NCBI GenBank assembly: GCA_945957375.1
Contig: CAMFKX010000003.1
Location: forward strand, 1 to 58,250
From: an uncultured Roseiarcus sp.
GTDB lineage: Bacteria > Pseudomonadota > Alphaproteobacteria > Rhizobiales > Beijerinckiaceae
Direction: 5' to 3'
DNA length: 58,250 nucleotides
Position 1 is the first letter of the stretch. Each line of letters starts with the position of its first letter. Shown here piece by piece: positions 45,516-54,627 of the stretch. The notes beneath the pieces were generated by a model that saw only the letters and a list, made by a program, of their open reading frames with translations, searched no databases and was not told where the DNA came from. A program made the translations under genes and the position numbers.

Positions 45516-46226
45516 GTGAAGATCACGATCGAGGACGAACGCGGCTTCAACCAGGTGTTCCGTCCCGTCGGCACCACGGTGCGGCGGGCGGCGCGCCGCT
45601 ATGACTGGGTGGCCGCGGAAGCCAGGAAGGTCGGCGCGCGGACGATTCTCGAGCTCGGTTGCGGCACGGGCGAGGCCGCAGCCAGCGTCGCCGCCCGGGT
45701 CGAGGCGGATGTCGTCGCCGTCGACATCAGCGATTCGTTCCTCTCGCTCGCTCGCGAGCGTCATCAGCTGCCGAACCTGCGCTTCGAGCGTTTCGATCTG
45801 CTCGGCGGCGACCTCGATCGGCTTGGCCGCTTCGACCTCGTGTTCGGCAACGGAATTCTGCACCACCTGGTTCTTCAGCTCGGCCCTGTGCTGAGCGCGT
45901 TGCGCGCCGTGACCAAGCCCGGCGGCGGCTTCGCTTTCGTCGAACCGAATTTTCTCAATCCTTATTGCGCCTTCATTTTCGGCACCGGCATCGGCCGCCG
46001 CTTCGCAAAACTGGAGCCGGACGAAATGGCCTTCACGCCATCCGAACTGCGCAAGGCTGTCGAGGGCGCCGGTTGGCGCGACGTCGTGGTCGCCACCCGG
46101 GATTTTCTGCTGCCCGGCCTTCCGGAAGGATTGGAGCGACCGATCCTCGCCGTCGAGCCGGCGCTCGAGGCGACGGCTGCGACGCGTTGGCTCGCGCAAT
46201 CGCATTTCGTCACCGCGCGGGCATGA
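45516..46226 (+). CDS. Class I SAM-dependent methyltransferase
   Basis: 236 residues from GTG at 45516 (AAAGG upstream). Motif I is TILELGCGTGEAAASVA (residues about 42-58), motif II DVVAVDISDSF, and FDLVFGNGILHHLV the post-motif segment. It may methylate a sugar or lipid intermediate. It follows gtrA by 45 nt and is convergent with the next methyltransferase gene. Substrate unknown. Confidence 0.87.
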   Translation: MKITIEDERGFNQVFRPVGTTVRRAARRYDWVAAEARKVGARTILELGCGTGEAAASVAARVEADVVAVDISDSFLSLARERHQLPNLRFERFDLLGGDLDRLGRFDLVFGNGILHHLVLQLGPVLSALRAVTKPGGGFAFVEPNFLNPYCAFIFGTGIGRRFAKLEPDEMAFTPSELRKAVEGAGWRDVVVATRDFLLPGLPEGLERPILAVEPALEATAATRWLAQSHFVTARA

Positions 46227-46244
46227 CCCCTCGTCAGCCCGGCT

Positions 46245-47000
46245 TCAGGATTTGCGCGCGACGACGCCGTAGCCGAGCGGGTCGGATTTCGATCCGAATC
46301 CGAACCGGATCGACAGGTGGGCGATCGCCAACGCGCAGGCTGTCGCCGGGGCGAGCGCGAGCAAGACCGGAATGCGCCAGATCAACGCCCGCCGCGGCGC
46401 CAGCAGGCGCGCGCAGATGACGATCAGCTTGTTGGCGACCACGGCGATGTCGTCGCCGCGTTCTTCGATCACCACGTCGCGAAAATCGCGAAACATTCGC
46501 TCCAGCCGGAAGCGCGTGTAACGGAAATGATCGTGCGGCGCGTGGTGCACGCGGGCCGAGAACGGCACGGTCGCCATGATCGCGCCGTCCGGCTTCAGCA
46601 CGCGGCGCATTTCCGCGATCAACGCAACGGGGTCGTCCGCGTGTTCGAGCACCTCGGTGCACAGGACGGCGTCGAAGCTGTCGTCGGGAAAGGGTATGTG
46701 GACCCCGTCGAAGGTCCTGACGTCGGCGTCGCGACGCATCCCGAACGCGTCGGCCTCCGCGATGTCGATGCCGGTGTAGGCGACCCGCGGCGGCAGGAAT
46801 CCGCGGAACGGCATTTCTCCGCAGCCGACGTCCAGCAGCGCGCCCTCGACGTTCGCAAGCCTCGGTTCGAGAAATCGGACGCAGGTGAGGAGCTGCAAGT
46901 CGCCCATAAGGCGCGCCTGGAACCACGCCCGCGAGGAAAAACTGTCGTCGCGCCGGATCGGGATCGGCTTGAACTCTTCGTCTGTCCGGAAGGCCATCAT
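46245..47000 (-). CDS. Class I SAM-dependent methyltransferase
   Basis: 251 residues. Motif I is GALLDVGCGEMPFRGFLP and the acidic loop YTGIDIAEAD; then FDAVLCTEVLEHADDPVALI, typical of Methyltransf_11/23. A hydrophobic stretch near the C-terminus (IPVLLALAPATACALAIAHL) suggests membrane association. The ATG at 47000 has AGGAGAG upstream; the frame also has a start at 47018. It lies on the minus strand with the GT2 gene at 47130. Confidence 0.86.
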   Translation of the reverse strand: MMAFRTDEEFKPIPIRRDDSFSSRAWFQARLMGDLQLLTCVRFLEPRLANVEGALLDVGCGEMPFRGFLPPRVAYTGIDIAEADAFGMRRDADVRTFDGVHIPFPDDSFDAVLCTEVLEHADDPVALIAEMRRVLKPDGAIMATVPFSARVHHAPHDHFRYTRFRLERMFRDFRDVVIEERGDDIAVVANKLIVICARLLAPRRALIWRIPVLLALAPATACALAIAHLSIRFGFGSKSDPLGYGVVARKS

Positions 47001-47129
47001 CGGCGCTCTCCTAAACAACGATGATCGTGCAAGCTGTCACGTTTTCTCCAAGGCTGCGGCCACTCTTATCACCGAAGCCCGACCGGTAGCCAGAGGAGCC
47101 GAGGTTTTCATCCCGCATGCGGTCGCCGG

Positions 47130-48152
47130 CTACTCTTCGCTCAAGACCCTGTTCAAACCTGCCGAAGCGTGTCGCGACGGCCTTCGGTCATGGGAGTCGC
47201 TCTCCGGCTCGCCGCCGGCCCCCAGGAACGCTTCGGCGACAAAATAGAGCGGGCGCTGCTTGGTCTCGGTCGAAATACGTCCGATGTACTCGCCAATGAT
47301 TCCCAGGGTCACCAGCTGGATCCCGCCAAGAAAAAGCACGGCGACCATCAAGGACGGATAGCCGGGAACGCTGATGCCGAACACGGTTGTGTAAATGATG
47401 ATGAAAATTCCATATAGAGCGGCGAAGATTGCGATCAGGAAGCCAAAATACGATGAAAATTGTAAAGGTCTCATCGAAAAACTGGTAATCCCCTCGATCG
47501 AGAAGTTCCAAAGCTTCCAATAATTCCACTTGGTGTCGCCCGCCGCACGCGCCGAGCGTTCGTATAAGATTTCCGTTTGCCGGAACCCGATCCAGGAGAA
47601 CAGGCCCTTCATGAATCGATGCCGTTCGCGCAGCTGCAGCAGCGCGTCGACGGCCCGCCTGCTCATCAGCCGAAAGTCTCCGACGTCGGCGGGGATCGGC
47701 CGATCGGCGAGGCCATTGATGACGCGGTAGAAATAGCGCGCGGTGGCGCGTTTGAGGATCGTCTCGCCATTGCGGATGGTGCGTCGGGCGTAGACGACAT
47801 CGTAGCCCTCGCGCCAGAGCTTGACCATGTCGGGGATGAGTTCCGGAGGGTCCTGGAGGTCGGTGTCGATAACGACGACCGCGCGGCCGCGCGAATGGTC
47901 GAGCCCCGCCGTCATGGCGATTTCCTTGCCGAAATTCCGCGACAGCGAAACCAGCCCGATCCGGGCGTCGTCTTGACGCACGCGAAGCGCCAGGTCTCTC
48001 GTGCCGTCGGTGCTCCCGTCGTCGGCGAGAATGATCTCCCAGGTTAGTCCAGTTCTTTCGAGGACAGCCTTTGTCCGGTCCAGGAATTGCGGCAACACAG
48101 ACGCTTCGTTATACGCGGGCGCCACCACAGAGATGTCGGGCCTGTCGCCCAT
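47130..48152 (-). CDS. GtrB-like GT2 (polyprenyl-phosphate glycosyltransferase)
   Basis: 340 residues. ISVVAPAYNEASVLPQFLDR, IILADDGSTDGT and VVVIDTDLQDPPELIPDMVK mark the GT-A domain; FSSYFGFLIAIFAALYGIFI and LMVAVLFLGGIQLVTLGIIG form two C-terminal helices, ending IGEYIGRISTETKQRP, as in GtrB/ArnC/DPM1-like enzymes. Product would be polyprenyl-phosphate-sugar facing the cytoplasm. The start at ATG 48152 is preferred because the conserved part begins at once; an ATG at 48215 adds 21 basic residues. It is divergent from the methyltransferase at 48221. Confidence 0.88.
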   Translation of the reverse strand: MGDRPDISVVAPAYNEASVLPQFLDRTKAVLERTGLTWEIILADDGSTDGTRDLALRVRQDDARIGLVSLSRNFGKEIAMTAGLDHSRGRAVVVIDTDLQDPPELIPDMVKLWREGYDVVYARRTIRNGETILKRATARYFYRVINGLADRPIPADVGDFRLMSRRAVDALLQLRERHRFMKGLFSWIGFRQTEILYERSARAAGDTKWNYWKLWNFSIEGITSFSMRPLQFSSYFGFLIAIFAALYGIFIIIYTTVFGISVPGYPSLMVAVLFLGGIQLVTLGIIGEYIGRISTETKQRPLYFVAEAFLGAGGEPESDSHDRRPSRHASAGLNRVLSEE

Positions 48153-48220
48153 GGCGAATTTGTCCAGTGTCAACTTATAGTCGTGGCGATACCGCGGATG
48201 ACTGGGGCGAGGCAAGGGTC

Positions 48221-48931
48221 GTGGACGTCAAGGAACTGAGTCAGCTTTCGGCGCCTCCGGAGAAACACTGGTATTATTCCGCCAAGTTCGCGCTTCTCGC
48301 CGATGCGGTCGCCGGTATGCGGGCCAGGACGATTACCGATATCGGGGCCGGCTCCGGCGTATTCGCCCGCCTCCTTCTGGAGCGCACGGATTGCCGCGAG
48401 GCGACGTGCGTCGATCCTGCGTACGAGATGGACCAGGACGAAGACGTTCACGGCAAGTTGCTGAAATTCCGCCGGAGCCCCGCGGGCGACAAGTGCGATC
48501 TTGCCCTGCTGATGGACGTGCTGGAGCATGTCGATGACGACGTCGCCTTGCTTTCCGACGTATCGTCGAACCTCGCGTCGGGCACGCCGTTTTTCGTGAC
48601 GGTGCCGGCCTTCCAGTTCCTCTGGTCGGCGCATGACGAGTTCCTCGAGCATCGCCGTCGCTACACGGCGCAGAGTCTTCGGCGAACCCTCGAGGGCGCA
48701 AACCTGAAGATCGAGAGCATCCGGTACTATTATGCGGCGATCCTCCCGGCGGTCGCGCTGGTTCGCCTGGTGTCGCGCGCCCGCCCGCCGAAAGAGGGCA
48801 GCGATCTGCGCGACACCCCGGCGCCGGTCGCTTGGTTGCTGGCAAAGACCCTGCAGGCGGAACGGCGTTTTCTCTATCCGTGGAATCGGTTTGGGGGCCT
48901 ATCGGTCGTGGCGATAGCTCGCAAGAAATAG
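48221..48931 (+). CDS. Class I SAM-dependent methyltransferase
   Basis: 236 residues from GTG at 48221. Motif I is TITDIGAGSGVFARLLLE; DLALLMDVLEHVDDDVALLS and FFVTVPAFQFLWSAHDEFLE with HRRRYTAQSLRRTLEGANLK identify the Methyltransf_23-like group common in glycan clusters. A C-terminal hydrophobic helix (YYYAAILPAVALVRLVSR) suggests membrane association. It is followed 10 nt later by the large membrane protein, probably in one transcript. Confidence 0.85.
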   Translation: MDVKELSQLSAPPEKHWYYSAKFALLADAVAGMRARTITDIGAGSGVFARLLLERTDCREATCVDPAYEMDQDEDVHGKLLKFRRSPAGDKCDLALLMDVLEHVDDDVALLSDVSSNLASGTPFFVTVPAFQFLWSAHDEFLEHRRRYTAQSLRRTLEGANLKIESIRYYYAAILPAVALVRLVSRARPPKEGSDLRDTPAPVAWLLAKTLQAERRFLYPWNRFGGLSVVAIARKK

Positions 48932-48941
48932 ATTTCTTTCC

Positions 48942-51122
48942 ATGAATTTAATTCTTTGGTCAGAAGGCTGGCGCGTCCCGATCATCGGTCTCTACGTCTT
49001 GTATGTCCTGTGGACGGGGTTCCGGAGTTCTCGCGTTGAATTTGACAATCGAAAGCGAGTTTCTTTTGATTTTGTTCTGATATCGATCGTTGTCCTTGGG
49101 CTGCTTCGTCTGCCGACGATTTTTATCGATGCCCCGTTCAATCCCGACGAGGCTCAGTACCTCGCGGCGGCGATCAAGTTCAAACAGAACATGAACACCT
49201 GGTTGGCCGTCGACCTCATGACGAGCGGCCCGTTGAACGCTTATCCTTTGATGTGGCCGTTCCTGTTCGGGCTGCCCGCCAGCTTCGCGGCGGCTCACCT
49301 CTCGGCGCTCGCGTTCCTGGCTTTGACCTGGATCTTTCTCCTGTCCGCGCTGCGCTCGACGCCCGCCGACCTTCGGGTTTACCTCGCCGGCGCCACGATT
49401 GTTCTGCTTGGCGGCGTGACCCTGCCGGACTATCTGGAATTCACCAGCGAGTTGACGCCTTGCTGCCTGCTGATGTTCGCCGCGTCGGTCGTCTTCGCCG
49501 CCGTCGACAATCGCGCCAGCTTCGTCCGGGTCTTGCTCGCCGGAGCCGCGTTGGGCCTCGTTCCGTTCGCGAAGTTGCAAGCGGTTCCGATTGCGCTGAC
49601 GATCGGAACGATCCTGCTCGTCGTGACCGTCCGCACGCAGCGGCGGCCATGGCTGTCCGCGACGGCCCTCGCGGCGGCCGGCGCGTTGCCCTCGGCGCTC
49701 ATTCTGACGCCCCTGTTGGCCGCCGGCGGGTTCTCCGATTTTTGGATGAGCTATATCCAGGGAGGCGCGTCATACACGAGCGGCGGTTGGGGCAAGATGG
49801 AGAGCAGCGGATTGACGCCGCGCCTCAAAGTCCTGAACTTCATCATTCGCGCCGATCCGGCGTTGAAATATGACGTCCTGCTGCTCGCCGGAATCTGCGT
49901 CATCGCGTTATGGCTGTTTCTCAGGGCGGGCCGACCGTCGCGCGGCCTGCTGAAAGCGCGCCTTCGGGTGGCGATCGCCGCCCTGATTCTCGCCGCGAGC
50001 GTCGCAGCGGCGGTCATTCCTGTCCGGCCGTTTCCCCACTACGCATATTTCGTCGTCTGGCCGGCGACTCTGTTCACGGGATTCGTCTGGGCGCTCGCCC
50101 GGTCGACGGACGGCGCGCTCGGCGCGCGCGGGAGCAGGGTCCTCGGGGTCGTGCTGGCGGCGGTCGTGGCGACGGCCGCCGTCGCCGAGGATCGCAGCGC
50201 CCTGAAGGCGATCCGGGTCTTGACCGACCCCGTCGGCCCCTTTGATCGAGCCGGCTCGCCGCCAGGCGACCCGGAAAGAGCGCTCGTCTGGGGATGGATG
50301 TCGGAACTCTATGTCTGGTTCGGCTGGACGCCGGCGACCCGCGACCAGCACACCTACGCTCAGATCTGGCCCACGCCGATGCGCGACTATTTTCGGGCGC
50401 GCATGATGGCGGAGTTGCGCAGCGACCCGCCGGACTACGTGGTCGACGCCGTCGCCTCCGGAAGCTTCGGGTTCACGGATTCGAAGCTCGAGGGCATCGC
50501 AAGTTTTGCCGACCTGGCCGAGTTCGTGGCGAAGAGCTACACGCTCGTCTCACGCGCGGCCTGGGGAGATTCCTGCCCGCGGTTCTATGCGCGCCGCGAC
50601 GCGGTCGCCGAAATCGGCAAGACCTATGTTCCCGCTGTTTCCGCGCTTCAGCCGCTTGCCCCCGCGGCCTCGGAGACGGCGGAGGCCGCACGCGAGGGCG
50701 TCGACTTTCTCACCTGCGTCGACTTCTCGCACCGGCCGGATGACCGACCTGCCGCAGTCGAACTCGATCTCGGCCGGAAGATCGAAATCGCCTCGGTCGA
50801 ATTGCTTGATATTCCGCTCGCCTTCCGGCCCCTGGGGCCGGGAGCGCGCGCGGAAAAGCTGACAGGCGTGCTGCGCGCCTACTCCGATCAGGCGGTGACG
50901 GCAGAGCAGGATTTCACGGCCGAGGCGTTCCCGCGGTGGGCCGTCGTCGAAATGCCGCGTCCGATGGTCGCGGACCGGATCGTGATCGCCGCGAAATCCG
51001 CGCCGCCAGGCCTGACCTTGATACGCGTGCGCCGCCCGCCGGACGCGGCGGGCGCGGTCGGCAAGGATCTCCGGGGCCGATCCTTGCTCAGCCTGCCCTC
51101 GGGGCGTCCCGCAATTTTCTGA
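48942..51122 (+). CDS. Multi-spanning membrane protein, PMT/GtrC-like glycosyltransferase candidate (paralog 2)
   Basis: 726 residues with about eleven hydrophobic segments then a soluble C-terminal domain. It shares with the protein at 36968-39094 the loop APFNPDEAQYLAAA, TSGPLNAYPLMWPF, AAGGFSDFW, HYAYFVVWPATLF and RALVWGWMSELYVWFGWTPA, over the full length, so they are clear paralogs. The acidic loop after helix 2 is where GT-C enzymes hold their catalytic Asp. It may transfer a polyprenyl-linked sugar to a periplasmic acceptor. The start has no strong ribosome site but follows the methyltransferase closely. Confidence 0.72.
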   Translation: MNLILWSEGWRVPIIGLYVLYVLWTGFRSSRVEFDNRKRVSFDFVLISIVVLGLLRLPTIFIDAPFNPDEAQYLAAAIKFKQNMNTWLAVDLMTSGPLNAYPLMWPFLFGLPASFAAAHLSALAFLALTWIFLLSALRSTPADLRVYLAGATIVLLGGVTLPDYLEFTSELTPCCLLMFAASVVFAAVDNRASFVRVLLAGAALGLVPFAKLQAVPIALTIGTILLVVTVRTQRRPWLSATALAAAGALPSALILTPLLAAGGFSDFWMSYIQGGASYTSGGWGKMESSGLTPRLKVLNFIIRADPALKYDVLLLAGICVIALWLFLRAGRPSRGLLKARLRVAIAALILAASVAAAVIPVRPFPHYAYFVVWPATLFTGFVWALARSTDGALGARGSRVLGVVLAAVVATAAVAEDRSALKAIRVLTDPVGPFDRAGSPPGDPERALVWGWMSELYVWFGWTPATRDQHTYAQIWPTPMRDYFRARMMAELRSDPPDYVVDAVASGSFGFTDSKLEGIASFADLAEFVAKSYTLVSRAAWGDSCPRFYARRDAVAEIGKTYVPAVSALQPLAPAASETAEAAREGVDFLTCVDFSHRPDDRPAAVELDLGRKIEIASVELLDIPLAFRPLGPGARAEKLTGVLRAYSDQAVTAEQDFTAEAFPRWAVVEMPRPMVADRIVIAAKSAPPGLTLIRVRRPPDAAGAVGKDLRGRSLLSLPSGRPAIF

Positions 51123-51260
51123 GACGCGGTCAGGCGGCGCGAGGTCGCGCTCGACGCCCGATCGGGGGGCGGGGTCGCGCATCGCCTGAACATGTCGTAA
51201 TGGGACCGGCCGACTCGCAATACCATGGGGCAGCGCGAAACGGCGACGTGCGGGGGGCCT

Positions 51261-52718
51261 ATGGGTCGGCCGGATTCCCTGGTTCATCGGACGTTTCTCT
51301 CCCTCGCGCCGCTCCAGGCCGTGGATCTGGCGCGCTGGTATCTCGTGCTTGCGCTCGTGGGCGTCTTGCCGCTGATTTTGCTGACCCCGCCCCTGCAGGT
51401 CCCTGACGAGCAGCAGCACTTCTTCCGCGCCTACCAAGTGTCGGAGGGAACCATCCTCGCGTCCGTCCGCGATCACATTCCCGGCGGCGACCTGCCGTCG
51501 TCGCTCGCCGAGTTTTCCGACCGGTTTATTGGATCTCACCGGTTCCTGCCGACGGCGGAGAATTTTCGAACGCATTACGAGCCGCTGCGCCTGACGCTTG
51601 GCGCGCGGGACGCGCCGCTCGATCCGGGTCGAAGGGAATTCGTGGAGTTCTTCGGCGCGGCGTCGTATTCGCCCCTCGGCTATCTTCCGCAGGCTGCCGG
51701 AATTCTGGTTGGACGGGCGTTCGGAGCGGGGCCCCTGGTTCTCCTGTATCTCGCCCGGCTCGCCAACGGGCTCGCCGCGATTGTCGCCGTCACGGCTGCT
51801 CTTCGCATTCTGCCGCTTGGCGGCATGCTGGCGCTGGCTGCCGCGCTGATGCCGATGGCGATCTACATGTTCGCGTCGGCGTCTCCGGACGCATCCGTCA
51901 TTTCGATGGCGTTCCTGTTCACGGCGGTCGCGATGCGGGCGAGATTTCGCGGACGTTGGACCGCGCGGGATTTGATCGTCGCCGGCGTCGCCGGGGCGGT
52001 GTTCTGTTCGGTCAAGCCGTTCTACCTGCCGCTCCTCGCGATGGCTCTGCCGGCATCGTTCAAAGGTCGCATCGACGTTCGCTTCTTGGCTGGGCAAGTC
52101 GCGTTGATGGTCATCGTGTTCGGCGTGACGGCGCTGTGGCTCACGGCGACCTCGGCGACGATCGCCCCCTTTCGGGAGGGGCGCGTGGACCTGACGCTGG
52201 CCGCGCCTCAAGGCATCAACTCGTCTCTGCAATTGGCCGGAATTCTCGCGCATCCAGGGCCCTACGTCATGACGGTCCTGCGGACCGTCAAATACAACGG
52301 CATGCACTGGAGCCGGAACATGATCGGATTGTTGGGATGGGCCAATATCCGACTCTTCATGATCATGTACCCAATCGGACAACTGGCCGCCCTGGCGTGC
52401 GCGATCTTGCCGCGGGCCCGAGGGCCGCGAATCGGAGCCGCCGAAGCGGCTTTTCAGGCTGTCTTGATCGGCGCGTGCGGCGTGCTCGCTCTCACGGCGA
52501 TCTACCTGACCTTCACCCCGGTCGGCTTGAATGAAATCGTCGGCGTCCAGGGTCGCTATTTCATACCGCTGGCGCCGCTCGCCGCCGTGACCCTCGACGG
52601 CGTCCTGCCGCATTTCCCCGTGACGCTGCCGACAGCGGCGCAAGTTGCATTGCCGTTGCTTGCCGTCAACATCCTGCTGACGTTGGTCCTCGTCGCCGAT
52701 TATTTCTCTGTTTTCTGA
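51261..52718 (+). CDS. DUF2142 multi-spanning membrane protein
   Basis: 485 residues from ATG 51261 (GGGGGG upstream; ATG at 51225 is an alternative). The family opening is LVLALVGVLPLILLTPPLQV plus PDEQQHFFRAYQVSEG, in which PDEQQH is the conserved acidic loop after the first helix; ASPDASVISMAF and FTPVGLNEIVGVQGRYFIPL are further DUF2142 landmarks. About ten membrane segments. The architecture resembles GT-C glycosyltransferases and such genes lie in polysaccharide clusters; activity is inferred. Confidence 0.83.
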   Translation: MGRPDSLVHRTFLSLAPLQAVDLARWYLVLALVGVLPLILLTPPLQVPDEQQHFFRAYQVSEGTILASVRDHIPGGDLPSSLAEFSDRFIGSHRFLPTAENFRTHYEPLRLTLGARDAPLDPGRREFVEFFGAASYSPLGYLPQAAGILVGRAFGAGPLVLLYLARLANGLAAIVAVTAALRILPLGGMLALAAALMPMAIYMFASASPDASVISMAFLFTAVAMRARFRGRWTARDLIVAGVAGAVFCSVKPFYLPLLAMALPASFKGRIDVRFLAGQVALMVIVFGVTALWLTATSATIAPFREGRVDLTLAAPQGINSSLQLAGILAHPGPYVMTVLRTVKYNGMHWSRNMIGLLGWANIRLFMIMYPIGQLAALACAILPRARGPRIGAAEAAFQAVLIGACGVLALTAIYLTFTPVGLNEIVGVQGRYFIPLAPLAAVTLDGVLPHFPVTLPTAAQVALPLLAVNILLTLVLVADYFSVF

Positions 52719-52753
52719 GTTCGGCGCCAGAGTTCGCGCGAGGTATAGAGATC

Positions 52754-53173
52754 ATGACCCCGATCGATGCGCTCAGTCTCTCTGTATTCACTCTGATGCT
52801 GGCGTTTGGACAGGTCATGTTCAAGCGTGTTGGGTTGACCCTGCAGGGTCACGGCGGCGCCGAGGCGCTGCTGCTGGTCGTCCGTGAACCCATGCTCTAT
52901 CTGGCGCTCGTCTTCTACGGGGGCGCGACGCTTCTCTGGATCTGGATCCTTTCGCGCGTCACCCTTAGCCAGGCCTATCCATGGGTTGCGTTGGGCATGG
53001 TGGTGGTGCCGTTGCTCGGCTGGCTGATGTTTGGAGAGCGGGTCGCTCCCTTGTTCTGGCTGGGGGTCCTCTTGATCATCGCCGGCTTCGGCCTCACCCA
53101 ATATGGCGCGTCGCCGTCGGGTCACTCGGCTCCCGTCGCCGATCCCTCGTCGCGCTTGGACGGGAAGGACTAG
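52754..53173 (+). CDS. EamA/SMR-like small membrane transporter (ArnE/F-like)
   Basis: 139 residues with four helices: LSVFTLMLAFGQVMFKRVGL, LYLALVFYGGATLLWIWILS, AYPWVALGMVVVPLLGWLMF and LFWLGVLLIIAGFGLTQYGA. The size and the SQAYPW and GERV motifs match drug/metabolite small transporters used as undecaprenyl-phosphate-sugar flippases (ArnE/ArnF). It starts 35 nt after the DUF2142 gene. Flipping a lipid-linked sugar is the likely role here; drug export cannot be excluded. Confidence 0.8.
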   Translation: MTPIDALSLSVFTLMLAFGQVMFKRVGLTLQGHGGAEALLLVVREPMLYLALVFYGGATLLWIWILSRVTLSQAYPWVALGMVVVPLLGWLMFGERVAPLFWLGVLLIIAGFGLTQYGASPSGHSAPVADPSSRLDGKD

Positions 53174-53273
53174 TCCAGTCCGCGTTTGTCATAGTCCGCA
53201 GCTGCTCTGGCGTGTTGGGGCGGTGAGCTGGGCGTCCCCCGTTTCGCTCCCGGTCGCCCGATCTGTCCGCGGA

Positions 53274-53687
53274 TCAATCAGAGGGTTTGCGTGGTCGAAT
53301 TCGGTCGGGACGCCCCGCCGCCGAAATCGGGGCTGACGCTGCCCCGTCCGGACCATCCGGATCCGAGCCGGGGTAAAGCGGATTTTGGAGCGCGTTCGCG
53401 CGGGCGAGGTCGGTGATCATCCGGATGGTCGATTCGATTCGCAAGTGCAGATAGAGGCCGACAAACCCCATCACGGCGATGAAGACATAGAAGACGAGGT
53501 CCGCTCCGCGCCCGACGCCGACGATGTTGGCGATCTCGGTGCTCAACTCGGGGTTCCAGACCAACACGAGACCGGAAATACAGAAAAAGGTCGACAGCCC
53601 GCCGACCAAGCGCGACGTCCGCCTCTGCAGAAGGCCGTAGGCGGCGAACGCAAGCAGCGCGAGCGTCAGTATGATCTTGAACAGCAT
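53274..53687 (-). CDS. DUF2304 membrane protein
   Basis: 137 residues with three hydrophobic segments (LFKIILTLALLAFAAYGLLQ; LVGGLSTFFCISGLVLVWNP; LVFYVFIAVMGFVGLYLHLR) and a C-terminal Pro/Ala/Ser-rich tail. DUF2304 genes usually accompany a DPM1-like GT2, and here the GT2 gene ends 3 nt before this start. The protein may tether or assist that enzyme. Confidence 0.85.
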   Translation of the reverse strand: MLFKIILTLALLAFAAYGLLQRRTSRLVGGLSTFFCISGLVLVWNPELSTEIANIVGVGRGADLVFYVFIAVMGFVGLYLHLRIESTIRMITDLARANALQNPLYPGSDPDGPDGAASAPISAAGRPDRIRPRKPSD

Positions 53688-53690
53688 GCA

Positions 53691-54389
53691 CTACCGCCCG
53701 AACCGGCCGACGATCAAGTCCATTAAAATATAGAAAGAACTTGAAATCCTCTGACCTTTCTGAATTGAGTATTCAGAATAGGAGATGGTCACCGGAGCCT
53801 CGACATATTTCAGGTTGGCCGATCTCACTTGATCGAGAATCTCCGACGCATGGGCCATTCTGTTCTGCTTCAGACTTAGGCTGGCGGCCGCTTTGCGCGT
53901 CAGCAGCCGCAATCCGTTGTGCGCGTCAGTCAGCGCCATGCCGGTGGTCAGACGCGTGAAGAGAACCGCGGCCCTCAAGGTCAGCGCCTTGCTCCTAGGC
54001 ATGTCGACGGCCCGGCCAAGAAACCGGGAACCGAGCACGACATCGACCCCGGCCTTGCGCTGCGCCTCGATGAGAACGGCGACGTCCGAGACCATATGCT
54101 GACCGTCGGCGTCGAAGGTCACGATGAGGCTCGCATCCTGGCTGAGCGCGAACCTGATCGCCGTCTGCAAAGCTGCGCCCTGACCCAGATTGAGCGGATG
54201 CCGAAGCACGACCGCGCCCGCGGCGAGCGCCTCACTTGCGGTCCCGTCCTTCGAGCCGTCGTCGACCACGACGATGTTCGGATAGATTCGCCGCACGTCG
54301 GCGACGACGCGACCAATCACCTTGGCTTCGTCGAAAGCCGCGATCACCACCCAGAGAACGTTCTTGTCGCCGTTGAAAGACTCCGCCAT
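53691..54389 (-). CDS. DPM1-like GT2 glycosyltransferase
   Basis: 232 residues. LWVVIAAFDEAKVIGRVVAD, IVVVDDGSKDGT and LIVTFDADGQHMVSDVAVLI mark the GT-A fold with D-A-D. It lacks C-terminal membrane helices, as is usual when a DUF2304 protein follows, and ends YILMDLIVGRFGR. It should transfer a sugar from an NDP donor to polyprenyl phosphate. The ATG at 54389 is chosen because the family begins there; the frame continues upstream without a recognisable domain. Confidence 0.88.
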   Translation of the reverse strand: MAESFNGDKNVLWVVIAAFDEAKVIGRVVADVRRIYPNIVVVDDGSKDGTASEALAAGAVVLRHPLNLGQGAALQTAIRFALSQDASLIVTFDADGQHMVSDVAVLIEAQRKAGVDVVLGSRFLGRAVDMPRSKALTLRAAVLFTRLTTGMALTDAHNGLRLLTRKAAASLSLKQNRMAHASEILDQVRSANLKYVEAPVTISYSEYSIQKGQRISSSFYILMDLIVGRFGR

Positions 54390-54627
54390 GAACGCCAAAT
54401 CCGCGATATCCACCGATGCGCCAAGCGCGTGGCGGCGCTGCAATTGCCATTCTTGAACGGAATGTGCAACATGCTGACGCCGTAAACGCGTCGCAATCGG
54501 GGAGCCGGCCCGCAAGCGCAAGAAGCGCCCTCCCCCGGCAACTCGGTCCCAAAGTGGCGGCCTTTGCGCCTCCTGGACGTCACGTGTTCCCTATCGGGGA
54601 CCTTGCAAGAAATAGGACCCTGCGATC
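54390..54627. other. Divergent region between GT2 and a methyltransferase gene
   Basis: About 240 nt with no gene seen; likely carries both promoters. No clear -35/-10 pair is visible. Confidence 0.35.
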
